Counted from the first letter of the stretch, positions 30,539-41,712 are shown. The stretch is 64,000 bases of DNA from Zygnema cylindricum (GCA_037447655.1 JBBHKE010002117.1:27501-91500); one strand, 5' to 3'. Notes: a model not told the origin generated them from the sequence alone. Numbers and translations are program-made.

Positions 30539-32634
30539 TGTAGAAATTAAAGGCTATTTTAGTATTTTTTAGGTTGTGTAAAATGCTGAAAGAAGCAGAG
30601 GCAGTCTGCCTCTACCTCCTCTCTCCAACTCCCACACTTGGTGCAGTCACTAAAAGTTGGAGAGGGAGATAGAGCCATGGCCGCCTATGTTATCCAGACG
30701 GGGACAGACTCTAGATTGGTAGATTTACCAAAATGACGGACCCAGGATTTGAACTTGGTACCTACCATCCGTCAAAGTCGCCTGTAGCCGGTAGCTTTAG
30801 CCAATTAGACTAGAATCAAGGTTAAGATATAGGGTTTGATAATTAAATAAATCTTTATACGTAGGCTATTTCATTTAATGGGATATTTGGACATAGAAAC
30901 AGTTTGTTATGTACGGCTTACGGAATAGTCGAAACGGATACCGCGCAATTTGTTTCGAAGACGAAATATATATCGCGCAAGTATTTATGATGGCTACGAT
31001 TGAAATCCGTTTTAATCGGACGGCCGCGAAGCATACTGAGATTTGGAATAATTTTTTGGCGGTTTGCGGTCAACGTCACATCAAATGACACGTGGCACAA
31101 CCATATTGGAATACAACATCTCCAAGGATTTCAAATCGAATCTTAAAATGACATGTGACGACTTATTGGCCATGTCGTACAATGGCCGTACAGAAAGTAC
31201 ACCGACACCTGTACCTTTTTGTACGCTAAAGTATTATGATTGGTGCCGTACTTCAGTAGATAGAGTTTTAGAGAGAGATAGGACTTACAAAAAATTTATA
31301 GATTTGACCCACTCTCCCAGAGAGCTTCTATACAAAAGGTCAACTTTGACCCTTCATAACTTACTGCTCAGGGGAGCAAATTCAAAGATTCTTTTTTCTA
31401 TCGACTTAGGGGAGTCTTCCCTTCACAGGGGTGAAGATGTTCAGAGTTTTTGTCTTCCAGGGTGGTAGTTTTTGTTCATAGCCATTTTCAGCCATGGATT
31501 TACCCTCGGAAGCACCATAGACTACCCCAAAACAGCCCACTTTGATTCCACTCAGAAATCTTCAGAATAACCAAACCAAGATAAAACTACTCAAAAAGAT
31601 ATTTCTTAGGCCACTTAGTATTCCCACCAATTTTCATATAACAATACCAAACTGAATTATCACAACACGCAGTCAAAGTTGCACAAAAACAGCTTGCCAG
31701 AACTTTGATAAATCTGACCAACTTCGCAATGAAGCCCCTAGCAAATCAGAAAAACAATAGGTCTGAAAATTTGCCACAATATCTCCAATAAAAATTGGAA
31801 CACAAATGCAAATTTTCAGATAATTTTGCCAGTAGAACTGAGAGAAATTCTCAGATGAAATTCCCAAAATAGTGCAAAAACAGTTTCTGTCCAAGAAGGT
31901 TCCTTAGTCTAAAAATGACTAAGTCCTACAAATATACACTACAGCTTACTACTAACTGTACGGAGGTATACCAGCCGTACGTAATAAATCAACTACCTCA
32001 ATTAATGTGAGTGTACCTGAGATCTACATTAATAATTAATACACAAGAGAAAACATTGCTAAATATTTACAAGTCTTACGAATTGCGTCAAACGAATCTG
32101 GACTGTCCAAAATAAATATCATGTGATGGATGCGATTTCGCGTCCCTCACCAAACTGACGGCGTCGCCGTCTGTAGCTCTTATTTGGCACCCTTGATGTC
32201 GTGAAGCATAATCACCAAAATCCACTTGGCGAAATGATATCACTCCATCCAAATTAGTCCGTACCGGCGACGTACTTCTTCAAAAACATTCCAGATCGGA
32301 TCGCTTCACGATCCGCCGTACATTTACATATTCTGTACCTTTCCTTACGTTTTGTTCGCGCCACTCAAATAATAACGTACATCCCAAAACAATTAGTACC
32401 ATTACTCCCCCAATTCCCAAATCAATTCGAACCTCCACAGTAAATCAAGATAGCATTAGAGTAGCGTACTGTACCCAAGAAACATTGTGTACGCACGAAA
32501 CGACACGCATGCACGAAACTAACTTTTCAAACCAACTGTAGTTATTCTTGCTGAAACACAAAAGGGTCAGGGTTATCCTAGAGGCTTCGTGTGAGCTGCC
32601 TACTCTGAGGACCTATGGAGGTCTCACAGTTACA
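30539..32634 (+). repeat. Copia C 3' LTR, interrupted
   Basis: TGTAGAAATTAAAGG...CACAGTTACA. Without the insert at 31470-32537 it is about 1.02 kb and matches 20925-21958. The antisense tRNA-like segment is at about 30728-30815, with AGTTCAAATCC as a slightly changed B box. The ACTTGGTGCAGTCACT loop sits in a stem CTCTCTCCAACT/AGTTGGAGAGGG. Confidence 0.9.
31470..32537 (-). repeat. Solo LTR, family L
   Basis: 1068 bp with 5-bp duplication GTAGT (31465-31469 and 32538-32542), placed exactly where the C 5' LTR reads GGTGGTAGTTATTCTTGC. On the minus strand it runs AGTTGGTTTG...GAACAAAA, a worn TG...CA. It is related to 48938-50245: both have a TTTCGTGCATGCGTG-like start and a GGCGGATCG...CGATYCGAT segment. 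No coding region. Confidence 0.8.
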
Positions 32635-32639
32635 ATGCC

Positions 32640-34125
32640 AAATCATCAACTTTGGAAAACCATGATAGTAAGCATTCTTCTTTTCATTACTCAGGTTAAG
32701 CCTAAACATTCCTTGGCTACCTTTATCTGCCGTGAAGTAGATTTCATCCCCATATCTAGTTGTAAAGACTCCATTTCTCGTGAAGGTATCAAACTCTTTG
32801 TCATATAACACTGACGTAGTGACAAGATTTTTACTCAGCTGAGGAATGTAGAGTACATGTGAGAAGTTAAGTATAGAAGTCTTTCCCACCACTAAGACTT
32901 TCAAATCTACTAATCCCACTAGATCTGTTGTAACCATTCTCCTATCCCCATATTCTATCTCTACAGTAGGGATTTTTTTAGCTTTGTAAAGAGATGCTTA
33001 TCACGACACATATGTATGGATGGAACTTAGTCGATAATCCATCCTTCCTGTGGAGCTTCCCGAATTGCTCCGAGAGCACAATTCTGTTTTTGAGGGATCT
33101 CCTTCTCTTCCAAACTCTCGTCTAGAAGAAGCTCCCCATCCTCCTCCTCGGTCTCTCCTCTTACTTTTGTGACCACAAGTGCCTTCTTCTTCCCTCTAGA
33201 AAAATCCCCTCCATGGTTCTCTTGATGCCTCAACTTTGACAGCTTGACACAATGTGCTATCAAGTGTCCCGCCTTTTTGCAAACATGACAAAGGACCTTT
33301 GCAGGCCTCGATCCTCCAGATTGATCTCTTTCCCCTTTGTACGGTTTCTTCGGGTCCTTCCCCCATCAGTCCCCTCTTGTAGCTAGAGATTGAATGCTCT
33401 TTCCTCCTCTCCTAATCTCCATGGTTTTTTCCTGCAAAAGTATCATCCGGACCACTCTATTCCACTTCCATGAACTATTAGTCATTTCTTGTACTCGGTA
33501 CACTATGTTCTCGTAATCGTCTGGTAACTTCATGATGAGAGTGTCAACTTTCATCTTCATTGTACCTGTCCTCCCGACACTTTCTATCTCCATATACAAA
33601 CAAAAAAAATCATTACAATAATCTAACATCTTTCCTCCTTTGTAAGTGTAACTCACTTGCTTTTGCTCAGCCAATTGGAGCTCCTGAATAGTACCAGCTA
33701 TATAGATCTCCACCAAACTCACCCACAAATCCTTGGCCTTATAAATGTGAAGGTGAGAAGTGTCCAAATCTTGAGTGAGGTGCCTTAGAATGATGTTGTT
33801 GGTAACCATGTTTACGTCTTCCCTGATTAAAGTATCGTTCTACGCGGTCTTCACGGCCTCCGCTGTTGGTGCCGTGGCAATAGGAGTGAGGGGTGTCTCC
33901 TTCCCTTTCCCCTTTTCGGACACACTGCTGTCCCTATCATCTGCCTCCTCCTCTGAAGCAGTCGCTGCTGTAGGACACCTTACTCCAAATCCTGGTGGAG
34001 TTGTGGAAGGTGGACGTTTTACTTGTCCAATGACGATACCCCTATATCATTTTTCGCACAAAACCCTCATCATCATGGCTTCCCAATAGATGAACCTTGA
34101 TAAATTGAAGGTGGGCACTTTATAG
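32640..34125 (-). pseudogene. Copia B gag-protease relic
   Basis: Continues B beyond copia C. Minus strand: the LSNEKKNAYY and LVVGKTSILNF segments, the protease stretch with GWIID followed by stop/Glu changes (about 33027), a knuckle with CHVCKKAGHLIAHC at about 33247-33290, and Gag blocks NIILRHLTQDLDTSHLHIYK, YRAG-like YIAGTIQELQLAEQK and DYENIVYRVQEMTNSSWKW (33366-33809). Fragmented by stops and shifts. Confidence 0.85.
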
Positions 34126-34140
34126 AGTGGGCCCATAACC
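34126..34140 (-). promoter_or_regulatory. Primer-binding site of copia B
   Basis: GGTTATGGGCCCACT on the minus strand, one base different from the family site, next to the LTR. Confidence 0.8.
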
Positions 34141-34325
34141 TGCAATTCTGTTTCCTCCATTGGACTACAGAATTAAGGAAGCCTCTAGATAGTTTTTAAC
34201 TACCCCACTTCAAGCCACAACCACTGTTGCCCAAGAAGGCAAACTGACAGTGTGAATGCATCCTTGTGGAGCTTGGACTCTCATGAGTCGGTTGCAAAAA
34301 GAATCACTGAAAATGGCCAACCAGC
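34141..34325 (-). repeat. Copia B 5' LTR, truncated
   Basis: Only the last 185 bp remain (TGCAATTCTG... on the plus strand). It matches 13376 onward of copia A. It ends abruptly at AACCAGC, where the Gy2 LTR begins. Confidence 0.85.
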
Positions 34326-34625
34326 TATCGAGCGTGCCTGGGGAATAAAAAGGAAGGGCCCAGAGCTCGGAATGGTCGGCCTCGGAGTCATGCAACGAAC
34401 CCACAAATGCGAAGGCTTCTCGTAAAAACGATCATGCCTACTGCTGCCCCCATCCCTCCCATGGACATGAATGCACAAATAGGAGAGACACACGGACTAG
34501 GACTAGGAATGAGTGCATGGGAAAGCGAAAAAACCTCCCATCCCCCTCCCTTCCCCCATCTGGTCGGGAAAAGGGATTGGCTTTTTAGTAATAGGGCCGA
34601 TGTCCCAATTCTCCCCCCTTCTTAG
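34326..34625 (-). repeat. Gy2 3' LTR end
   Basis: TATCGAGCGTGCCTGGGG on the plus strand, the same terminus as 7216 (TGTCGAGCG) with one change. About 300 bp are comparable with Gy1 and the solo LTR. The junction with copia B at 34325/34326 could mean that Gy2 inserted into B's LTR, but the far side has no matching B sequence. Confidence 0.65.
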
Positions 34626-34652
34626 TCAACCGAGACTAAGACATAAGAATTA

Positions 34653-34880
34653 TTACCCGCCCAATTCATAGTTCCCGCAGAACAATGTGTTGGAGGGCAG
34701 AGAGCGTTGTTCCCACGAGGAGGGGAGACAAGTTGGATGCCAACATTGACCACACTGATTGCAGATCAAGATGTCGTGCAGCTGGGTGGACAAGTTGCAA
34801 GCTGATGAACAACAAAGAGGATCGGCAAAGTAAGTGAAGTGAAAAGTAAGTTCGTCCTCCAATCCTTGAAGATGGCAAGG
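34653..34880 (-). pseudogene. Gy2 C-terminal PHD-like finger
   Basis: Minus-strand frame with CCSSACN, then ICNQCGQCWHPTCL and a closing LFCG. The spacing Cys-x2-Cys, Cys-x2-Cys, His-x2-Cys, Trp/Phe-Cys follows a PHD finger (compare the general form C-x2-C ... C-x2-C-x4-H-x2-C). PHD fingers read histone tails, and when fused to integrase could steer insertion to certain chromatin. It follows the integrase C-terminus, as reported for some algal and moss gypsy elements. One Cys pair is uncertain. Confidence 0.6.
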
Positions 34881-34910
34881 TGCTTGATTGACCTGATTCT
34901 CTTTAATTCT

Positions 34911-36038
34911 TCAACCATCTTTCCCCTCTAACGTCTGAACCCCCTTATTGGAAACTTCTACCACTTTCAAAATCACCCGCCGGGTAGAAATATCAAGCGT
35001 GTCCTTCTTCTGTTGCATCCGATATACAAAGTCTCTTGGAATAAATCGTCGTTGTCGTGGCACGTAATTTCCGCTCTGGCGATGGGAATACCACAACTAA
35101 TCCCGCTGTTGGGTTGCCTGTAAATTCCCCATGGCGAGGGGCATCTCTCGGTGGAATATTTTGGTCCTGTTGGCGATCAGTTTCTCGAGAGTTCCCTTTT
35201 CATCCATTTTTGGGAGGACCACCGCTTGGGCAGAGGCAGCCCCGGGCAGGATGGGATGTCGTTCGTATAAAATAAAGTAAGGGCTATATGAGTGGAGAGA
35301 AGCTTGTCTGCTGAATCTCTATCACATGGCAATCTAAGGCACCCTCCTTTCCCACTCTCCCAAGTCCTCTTCAACGATATATTTACGTAGTGACCGCTTC
35401 ACTGTCTGTACGCACCTTTCGGCCAAACTGTCGGCTTGAGGGTAGTCGCGACTGGTAAGTCAATGGTAGATGAGGCATTTCTCCAAAAAAATAGTAAATT
35501 CTCCGGCAAATTTTGATCTTTCAAATTGTTAGAACCTCTGCTGGCGCCCTTAATTGTGATAGGACCCTCTGCAAAAAGGCGTCTGCAATTGACTTGGATT
35601 CCTTCAGGGAAAAACCACCAACTCTATCCATTTTGAGAATTGTTCAATCATAACCAGCATAAAACGGTTCCCCTGTCTGCAAGTCGGAAGAGGTCCCGAA
35701 AGATCTAAAGACCACCGATAAAACATTCATTCGATAGGAAGAGAATGAAGCTTTGTTTCGCCCTTTTTGTCAAAGGATGCCTTGACTCGATCGCAGGAAG
35801 AGCAAGTCTGCAAAATTCGGTTGACTTCGGCCTGCAACCCGTACCACCAATAAGAGCTTGTTACCAAGGAAGTTCTCCGCTTTTGTCCAAAGTGTCCACA
35901 ATGCTTATGGAGATTGGTAATCAGAGTTTCTTGATCTGAGGGAGGAGGAACCACTTTCCTTGTGTTGTTTGACCATTTCCAGAAGAGAACGCCTTGGTCC
36001 CAATCATACGCCGCAATCCGGGCCTGAACTCGGGACAA
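34911..36038 (-). pseudogene. Gy2 integrase
   Basis: At 35727-36038 the zinc-binding H2C2 domain reads LHKHCGHFGQKRR then CSSCDRVKASF. The core begins WSLDLSGPLP with the first catalytic Asp (about 35640-35690), and the rest of the core is frame-shifted across 35100-35640. The C-terminal GPY/F-like barrel FVYRMQQKKDTLD and ILKVVEVSNKGV lies at 34911-35096. The style resembles gypsy integrases of green algae and bryophytes. Confidence 0.8.
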
Positions 36039-36049
36039 TTGAACTCAAG

Positions 36050-36639
36050 CCAGGTGGGGGAGAGGAGATCCCTGCTGGATAGATTGGAGTTCTTTGGAGT
36101 CATTCCAAATATCCTTGCGTCTGACTCTTATGGGCGCCTGCCCCTCAACATCTGCCACAAAAGTTGACCATTCCCCTCCTCATGGGAGAAGCCAGATTCA
36201 AGCAGAGGATGCTGGAATGAGTCCTAAATTGATTTGTGGGTCTTCGTCATGTCGAGCCTCGGTAGAATCTAGGGTAGAGGGATCGGGATTTCGGCTAAGT
36301 CTGTCACCATTCGTGTGGATTTCCCTTGCCCGATGAACAATGCTGAAATCATATTCTTGCAGGATAAGCACCCATCTGGCGAGTTTGCTTCTCAACTTAC
36401 TATTTTCCATAATTCATTTCAGTGGTTGGTGGTCGGTAGTCAGGGTGAAATGGACCCCGTACTTAAGGTCGGAAATGCTGTATGGTCTAAACAACTGCCA
36501 AGAGCTCCCCATGGTAACTGGTGTAATTTCCTTCCTCTCGGTTATTGCTCTGGCTGGCGTAAGCCACCACGTACTTAGCTCTAGCGTCATGAAATTGAGC
36601 TAAAACTGCTCCCAATCAAAATCTGCTCCAATCAATGTA
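36050..36639 (-). pseudogene. Gy2 RNase H
   Basis: Readable blocks on the minus strand are VHFTLTTDHQPLKW, MENSKLRSKLARWVLILQEY and FSIVHRAREIHTNGDRLSRN, the gypsy RNase H order with the last catalytic region changed (canonical N-x-ADxLSR is NGDRLSR here). Frames are broken between the blocks. Confidence 0.8.
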
Positions 36640-37586
36640 AAGGAGGAAAGTCCTCTGGTGATTTGGCATCCGGAGCACTAGGTGTTGCTTTAGAGCATCC
36701 TTCTAGAACTAGAAGGCTATTTGTTGCTATTTGGCCCACTGCCATTCCTGGTCTTTCCGCAATAGCTGATTGAGGGGCTGGGCGTAACTACAAAACTCGA
36801 GGATAAACCTTCGATAGTAGTTAGCCACGCCAAAAAAGGTGCGCAAGGCAGAGATTTCCTACGTTGGAGGAAGAGAGTCAAGGGCTACCACCTTGACCAT
36901 ATGGGGACCCAAAGTCCTGGGTGTCACCTCATGTCCGAGGTTAATAATTTTTGCACCCTAAAAATACCCTTGCCAGGGTGACATTTCAAGCCTGCTGCTT
37001 GGAGGGCCCGAAGGAAGATCTTGATGTGCTCCAAGTGCTCTTTAAAGGTCTTTGAGAATATGATCACATTATCAATATAGCACCGGGCACAATCGATTCC
37101 TTAGAGCGCTTCGTCCATGGCCCGTTGGAATTTGGCTGGTGCATTCGTCAGCCTAAAGGCAATGTAAATCCACTCATAAAGTCTAGATCTTGCCAAAAAT
37201 GTCGTTCTCTCTCGGTGTTTTTGTTCCATGGCAATATGGTGGAATCCGTTTTTCATGTCCAGTGTAGAGAAGATGGTGGCCGCAGCAAGAGAGTCGAATA
37301 TCTCTTTTGGGGTTGGCATTGGATACCGCTAAGATATGGTAGCCGTGTTCAGCATGCGGTAATCCCCACACATTCGGAAATCTAAAGTTTTCCCAGATGA
37401 GTCTTTCTTTGGAGGGAGAACAGTGGGGGAAGGAAACAAATGGAGTCCGGTACTTTCATGCACCAATCTGGTGTCGACCAAGGTTTTCACCTTAGCTGTA
37501 GTGAACTCCTTCTCCTTGAAGCTGAGAGGATATTATTTCTGCCAAACAGTTTCCGTTTCGTCAATCAAGTCAATCCAAAAAGGGGC
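36640..37586 (-). pseudogene. Gy2 reverse transcriptase
   Basis: Minus strand: FRMCGDYRMLN (about 37350-37390), MPTPKEIFDSLAAATIFSTL followed by DMKNGFHHIAM with the first catalytic Asp (37183-37320), and FRLTNAPAKFQRAMDEAL (37101-37160). The region expected to hold the YxDD box lies at about 37060-37090, where CYIDNVIIFS can be read: one of the two Asp residues is replaced by Asn. The fingers and thumb continue in shifted frames. Confidence 0.8.
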
Positions 37587-38197
37587 TCATTTGTAGATTG
37601 CGACATCTGTTTTTGACCATGAGAACACCTGTTTATTTTTGGCCAATAATTCTGTTAGTTGCGCCTTCTGCTCAAGGTCTAACTGCTCCCCAAGGGTCCA
37701 ATCCATTTTTCTTCGCTCAACAGCTGCCCAAGCTTCCGGTGGTTTTCCCCAGAGGTTTATGTCGAATTCTAGCTCTACCTGTGGGTCTGCCTCTACTCCT
37801 ATGGATAAGACCCTAGTGCTGACAACTTCCGCTAAGCTGTCGGGTTCTAAACTACCGTCCCCCCCCAATGGCGAAACCCTCGGGTGTAGATTGTGAAGTT
37901 TCCTCCTTTCTCTCCCCCCCTCAAGTTGCAAATTTGCTTGCATTGCCAACAATTTAGGAGCTTGAAGGTAACTTGTGCAAGAATCTGCTGACTGGAGGCT
38001 GGTATAGGCAAGAGTGTGCTTTAAGACCCATGTAATTGTATTCAAATCCATGCTCTGCCCTTTTAAGTTGCTCTTTTGGAGTTCTGAAATACCAGGTGCG
38101 GCCGTGGTTTTTGGATGGAATCCCATTGCTTGTTCTCGTTCTGCAATTGTCAGTACCGTTCATATTTTTTTTTTTTTGTCAAAGATCATCCCAACTG
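37587..38197 (-). pseudogene. Gy2 protease-RT linker
   Basis: A 180-residue open frame (37587-38126) without a catalytic motif. It ends LLAKNKQVFSWSKTDVA, the typical entry to gypsy RT (NxxVFAWSxxD). The coding strand comes from 52143 across solo LTR H. Confidence 0.7.
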
Positions 38198-38726
38198 TGT
38201 TAAAATTTGGGTATTTTCTAGGTCTAAATTTATTTTATTGTTTTGTCAAATGGTCTTTCTAAGTCAGCCATACTTGTCGTAGTCATTGGAAGACTCAGAT
38301 AGCCATGGCTACCTAAATTACAAAGGAGACACGTAGGAGGGGAGCTGCCTAAGTAGTGAAAGAGAAAGCATAGAGGGGAGTGTGTCTAGGCGTTACCAAA
38401 AGTTAACCAAAGAGTCCTTGATTTGATCCTGAAACAACCAATCTGTGATCGTACAAGTTTTGGTATCCGCCTTATTTGCTAGATGTAGATGTGATCGATG
38501 CATATGAATGGTTTGAGTAAGTTATAAAATGTGATATACCACTATCATCTATTTTACGGCGAAACCAAACTAAATGAACATCTAAAGGTATCGCACTGTA
38601 ATAATAAAGGGCGCACCAAACAAATATCGAAGACATTTGTTTTGACGGTCAAGATTAAAAGTACGAAATAAAATCAAACTGCTCACGTTTAAGCTGGGTG
38701 TGCGGAATGGTAATTCCGGCGGTTTT

Positions 38727-40036
38727 TGAAATTCTATCGGCTCTATTTCCTTACAGAATTCGCAGGTCCAAAGGAAGCTAATCTAGATATTGCTGACTCC
38801 AAGTTTATATAAACCCAAATGATTAACCCCTTGACAATCAAAACCCCATTACAGCTTCACCCTGTGAAGTAAGACTTTGTGTGTACTCAGTTCCAACACA
38901 GAATGCAAAGTTAGAATATGAGATTTGGACACATTCACCCACTTTGAATTTCCCTTAGAAATGCAGCCACCTTGGCAGGCAAAAACTCTGACTGACCATA
39001 CCCCTGTGTAGCTTGGACACTCTTGAGTCCGCAACAACAAGAATCACTAAAAATGGTCAAGTAAATTAATTGTTATGGCTCGCCAAAGTTTGCCTTTTAT
39101 ACAGATGCTCTCTGGGAGAGAGGTGGCTACCTACCCGAAATATTCTAAGTCCTAAACCCCTCTCTAAACCCTCTAGTACTGAGGTAGGGACCAATCACAT
39201 TACTGCATAGTACATAAAGGTACAGGTGTCGGTGTACCTTTTGTACGACCATCGTACGACATGGCTAAAATGTCAACACATGTCTTATCCTGATTCGCTC
39301 TTATAATCTGCGGAATTCCTACCTCCAAATCTTATCTCTCCACGTGGCGCCATGTCATGCCATGTCAAGAAAACGGTACGAGACAAGAAAGTACAGGTGC
39401 CGGTTTACTTTCTATACGGACATTGTACGATATTGCCATAATGTGACATTTGTCACATCCGGATTTGTTGTGTTCCGTTCCAGATATTCCGCAACCTGTA
39501 TCATGTCACTACGTGTCATCCGAAGTGGTGACGTCCGCAAACCGCCAAATTATCCTTTCCGCGAAATCGGCGTTAACCATGGCCGTCCGATTTATATCGT
39601 CATTTATTACGGACTGTCGAAACAAATGTCTGTACTATATATTTCGTCCGGTACTAAAAGTACAATTGTTTCTATGTCCTATGTAGCGTAATCCAGTTAA
39701 ATGAAAAACCCTACATGTAACTATTTAAATTCCTATCAAACCCTATATGTCACAGCACTAGTCCTAGACTATATGGATAAGGCTAACGGCTACAGGTGAC
39801 TTGACGGACGGCAGGTTCCAAGATCAATTCATGGGTCCGTCAAGTACCTTTTGGTAAGTCTACCCACTTTTCCCACTGTCTTCTCTTGAGAGCTTAGGTA
39901 GCCATGGCTCTTGCTCCCTCTCCAGTCTTTAGTGACTACAACAAGTGTGGGGGCTTAGAGAAGGGAGTTAGAGGCAGAATGCCTCTGCTCTTTTCCCATC
40001 CTAAATAAAGACCTAGAAAATACTCAAAATACAACA
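38727..40036 (-). repeat. Copia E 3' LTR
   Basis: 1310 bp. Starts TGTTGTATTTTGAGTATTTT on the minus strand, after polypurine AAAATAAGGGGAG (complement of 40037-40049). Contains a duplicated GTAC/CATGTCA-rich block (39240-39450), which makes it longer than the D LTR. Confidence 0.9.
39775..39852 (+). other. tRNA-like hairpin in copia E 3' LTR
   Basis: Antisense to E. Perfect 10-bp stem CTTGACGGAC (39800-39809) with GTCCGTCAAG (39835-39844) around a degenerate B box AGATCAATTCA, upstream GGCTAACGGCTAC, then TTTT at 39849-39852. Confidence 0.6.
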
Positions 40037-40071
40037 CTCCCCTTATTTTCTAGTCTATTTCCCTTTATTTC

Positions 40072-40275
40072 TTACAAGTAAATAAACAAACATTCCCTTC
40101 GCCTTTTCCTTTTCCTCTTCCTTTTTCTTTTCCTTTCATAAAACTTTAAGACAACACCATCATATTTAGTATGGTCTATTAAATGAGCTGAAGTAAACAT
40201 TCCATCTAGTTGATCATACGTTTTATTTAGCATCCCACTTTTCATAAATTCGAGCAAAGATATTATCCACCTCAA
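40072..40275 (-). pseudogene. Copia E mini-Pol C-terminal end
   Basis: Minus strand RWIISLLEFMKSGMLN, then HTKYDGVVLKFYERKRKRKR. It matches the D mini-Pol end (RWIKSLIGFMISEVLN ... FKYDSIFLKFYKRKRKRKR). The basic tail is coded by a GGAAAAG-type purine repeat that has a different length in D and E. It is detached from the rest of its frame by the foreign segment. Confidence 0.75.
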
Positions 40276-40947
40276 CAAGCTACCTTGTTAATGAGAAGTA
40301 TACCTAAAGAATATAAGAGCGCATTCGATCGATTGAGTGTAATTGACAAAAGGGATTGGTGGTTAACTATAGCTAGACGAGTTGTTCTAGATGAAGAGGC
40401 TAATAGAAAGGTTCTATCAAGTGAGAGGAATATAAAGGAATCTATGTCTCAGTTTCAGAAAATTATAGGAAATAGTGAGTTCGGAGATCTACCTAAAAAT
40501 TGTTTTTACAATAATGATTTAGGACATACCTTCAGGGTATGTCCATCATATAAAACTGCATGTGCTACAAGAAATTTCAAAGTTGGATGGGACAACAACC
40601 TAGTCCGTCCCTCAACAAGAAAGGAATCAAGTGCTTTCGTAAGTGAGACACAAGAATCGACATCTGACAAAAGGAATACACAGTGTGTTGAAGAATTTAT
40701 TTATTTACCGACCTTCTGTGTTGTTCAGAATGAGGAGAAATATATGACAGAAAAGGATCCGGGTACTGTCAATATTTCCTATAACAAATTGGTGAGTGAC
40801 ACAGAATTACTAAAGGAAAAGGCAACTACGACAAGAGAAGCCAAAGGAAGTGAAGGGCACATGAAAGTGGAAGAAACTGGAAAGATTATTGTCACCAAAA
40901 TTAGTGAGGAGAAAAAAGAAAGTGAAAAAAACTCGGTTTTCTTCTAG
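40276..40947 (+). pseudogene. Gag-like segment captured in E (antisense)
   Basis: Open frame from about 40276 to 40947 on the opposite strand to E. It starts without its own N-terminus (QQATLLMRSIPKEYKSAFDR) and has WWLTIARRVVLDEEANRK, then CFYNNDLGHTFRVC, a CCHC knuckle whose second Cys is Asn. Such a (L/A)-x-SIPKEY block and knuckle are the C-terminal half of a copia Gag of another family. A hydrophilic Lys/Glu-rich tail follows. No LTR or primer site accompanies it, so it is a fragment, not an inserted element. Confidence 0.65.
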
Positions 40948-41668
40948 TGATAAATTGGTGTGTAAGCATGACGTACAAGGAGAAGAAATTCATAAAGTAA
41001 AGGGAGATAAAAACCCAGTAAACTCTAATTTGGTTGAAGAACATTCTTTAGAAATAGAGAACAGTGAAATGAAAACAAAACTTTAAGAAGGGAAAGAGAT
41101 AACGATGAGATGGAAAAGAGTGTATTTACACAAAATGGGAAATTAACACCAGAAGTGGAAAATACTGTGGGTTTAAAAACTACTGAACTCATCGCATAAC
41201 AAGTAAAAATTGCTAATAAAATGAGACTAAAGAAGAAAGTTCGTGAAAATGCTAGGAAGAGGAAAGAGCAGCTAACTAAAAAGAGGGTCAGAATGAATAC
41301 ACTAAAGAGAAGTGGCAGATCTATGGAAAAAGACCGAAAGTTAGTAAGAAAAATTTCACTTTGTAGAGGTAGTAAGAAGGGAAACCATGGAAAAACTATG
41401 ATCAGATCAGAGAATCATAAGAAAACAAGAAAAAAAGACAAATTGTGGATACACATTTGGAGATGAAAACTGTTACAAAATAGATCACACCGAAGAACGC
41501 AACAGGAAACAGTGAGAGAATGTGTAACGGGAAAATGTGGAGACTTGAACGCCTTTTCAAGAAATTTTATGAGACTTTGGTGCAGTAGCGTCAGCAACAT
41601 ACATCTAACGAAATGGAGGTCGTGGAAGATTTTAATGGGGGATAATGTGTAGCAATTGTTTGATAAAA
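40948..41668 (+). other. Rest of the captured segment in E
   Basis: Continues from the gag-like frame with Lys/Glu/Arg-rich short frames (for example 41221-41466) and ends with TTTTAATGGGGGATAATGTG (about 41632-41651). This resembles a copia polypurine tract plus LTR start, so the captured piece may run from the middle of gag to the 3' end of a deleted retroelement. Homology to the D internal region resumes at about 41669. Confidence 0.45.
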
Positions 41669-41712
41669 GTGTGTTCCACACAAAAACCGATTTCCCTCTT
41701 GCAATTCAACCA

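Larger units (their letters stand above)
20925..32634 (+). mobile_element. Copia retrotransposon C, split by D
   Basis: Plus-strand element with LTRs 20925-21958 and 30539-32634, primer site 21959-21973 (GGTTACGAGCCCACC, two changes from relatives), polypurine tract 30526-30538 and target duplication ATGCC. Copia D interrupts its RT gene at 25650 and its 3' LTR holds a 1.07-kb solo LTR. Without these, C is about 6.3 kb. It belongs to the same lineage as I and J. Several Trp and Gln codons are stops, so it is dead. Confidence 0.92.
16321..34325 (-). mobile_element. Copia retrotransposon B, split by C
   Basis: A degenerate relative of A on the minus strand, occupying 16321-16376, 17841-20924 and 32635-34325. 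The two outer pieces rejoin exactly at copia C: ATGCC at 20920-20924 and 32635-32639 is the target duplication, and across it the integrase region of B continues in register with A. A solo gypsy LTR sits in its 3' LTR. Both LTRs are truncated outward: 16321 meets Gy1 and 34325 meets the Gy2 LTR. Many stops and frameshifts; not functional. Confidence 0.9.
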
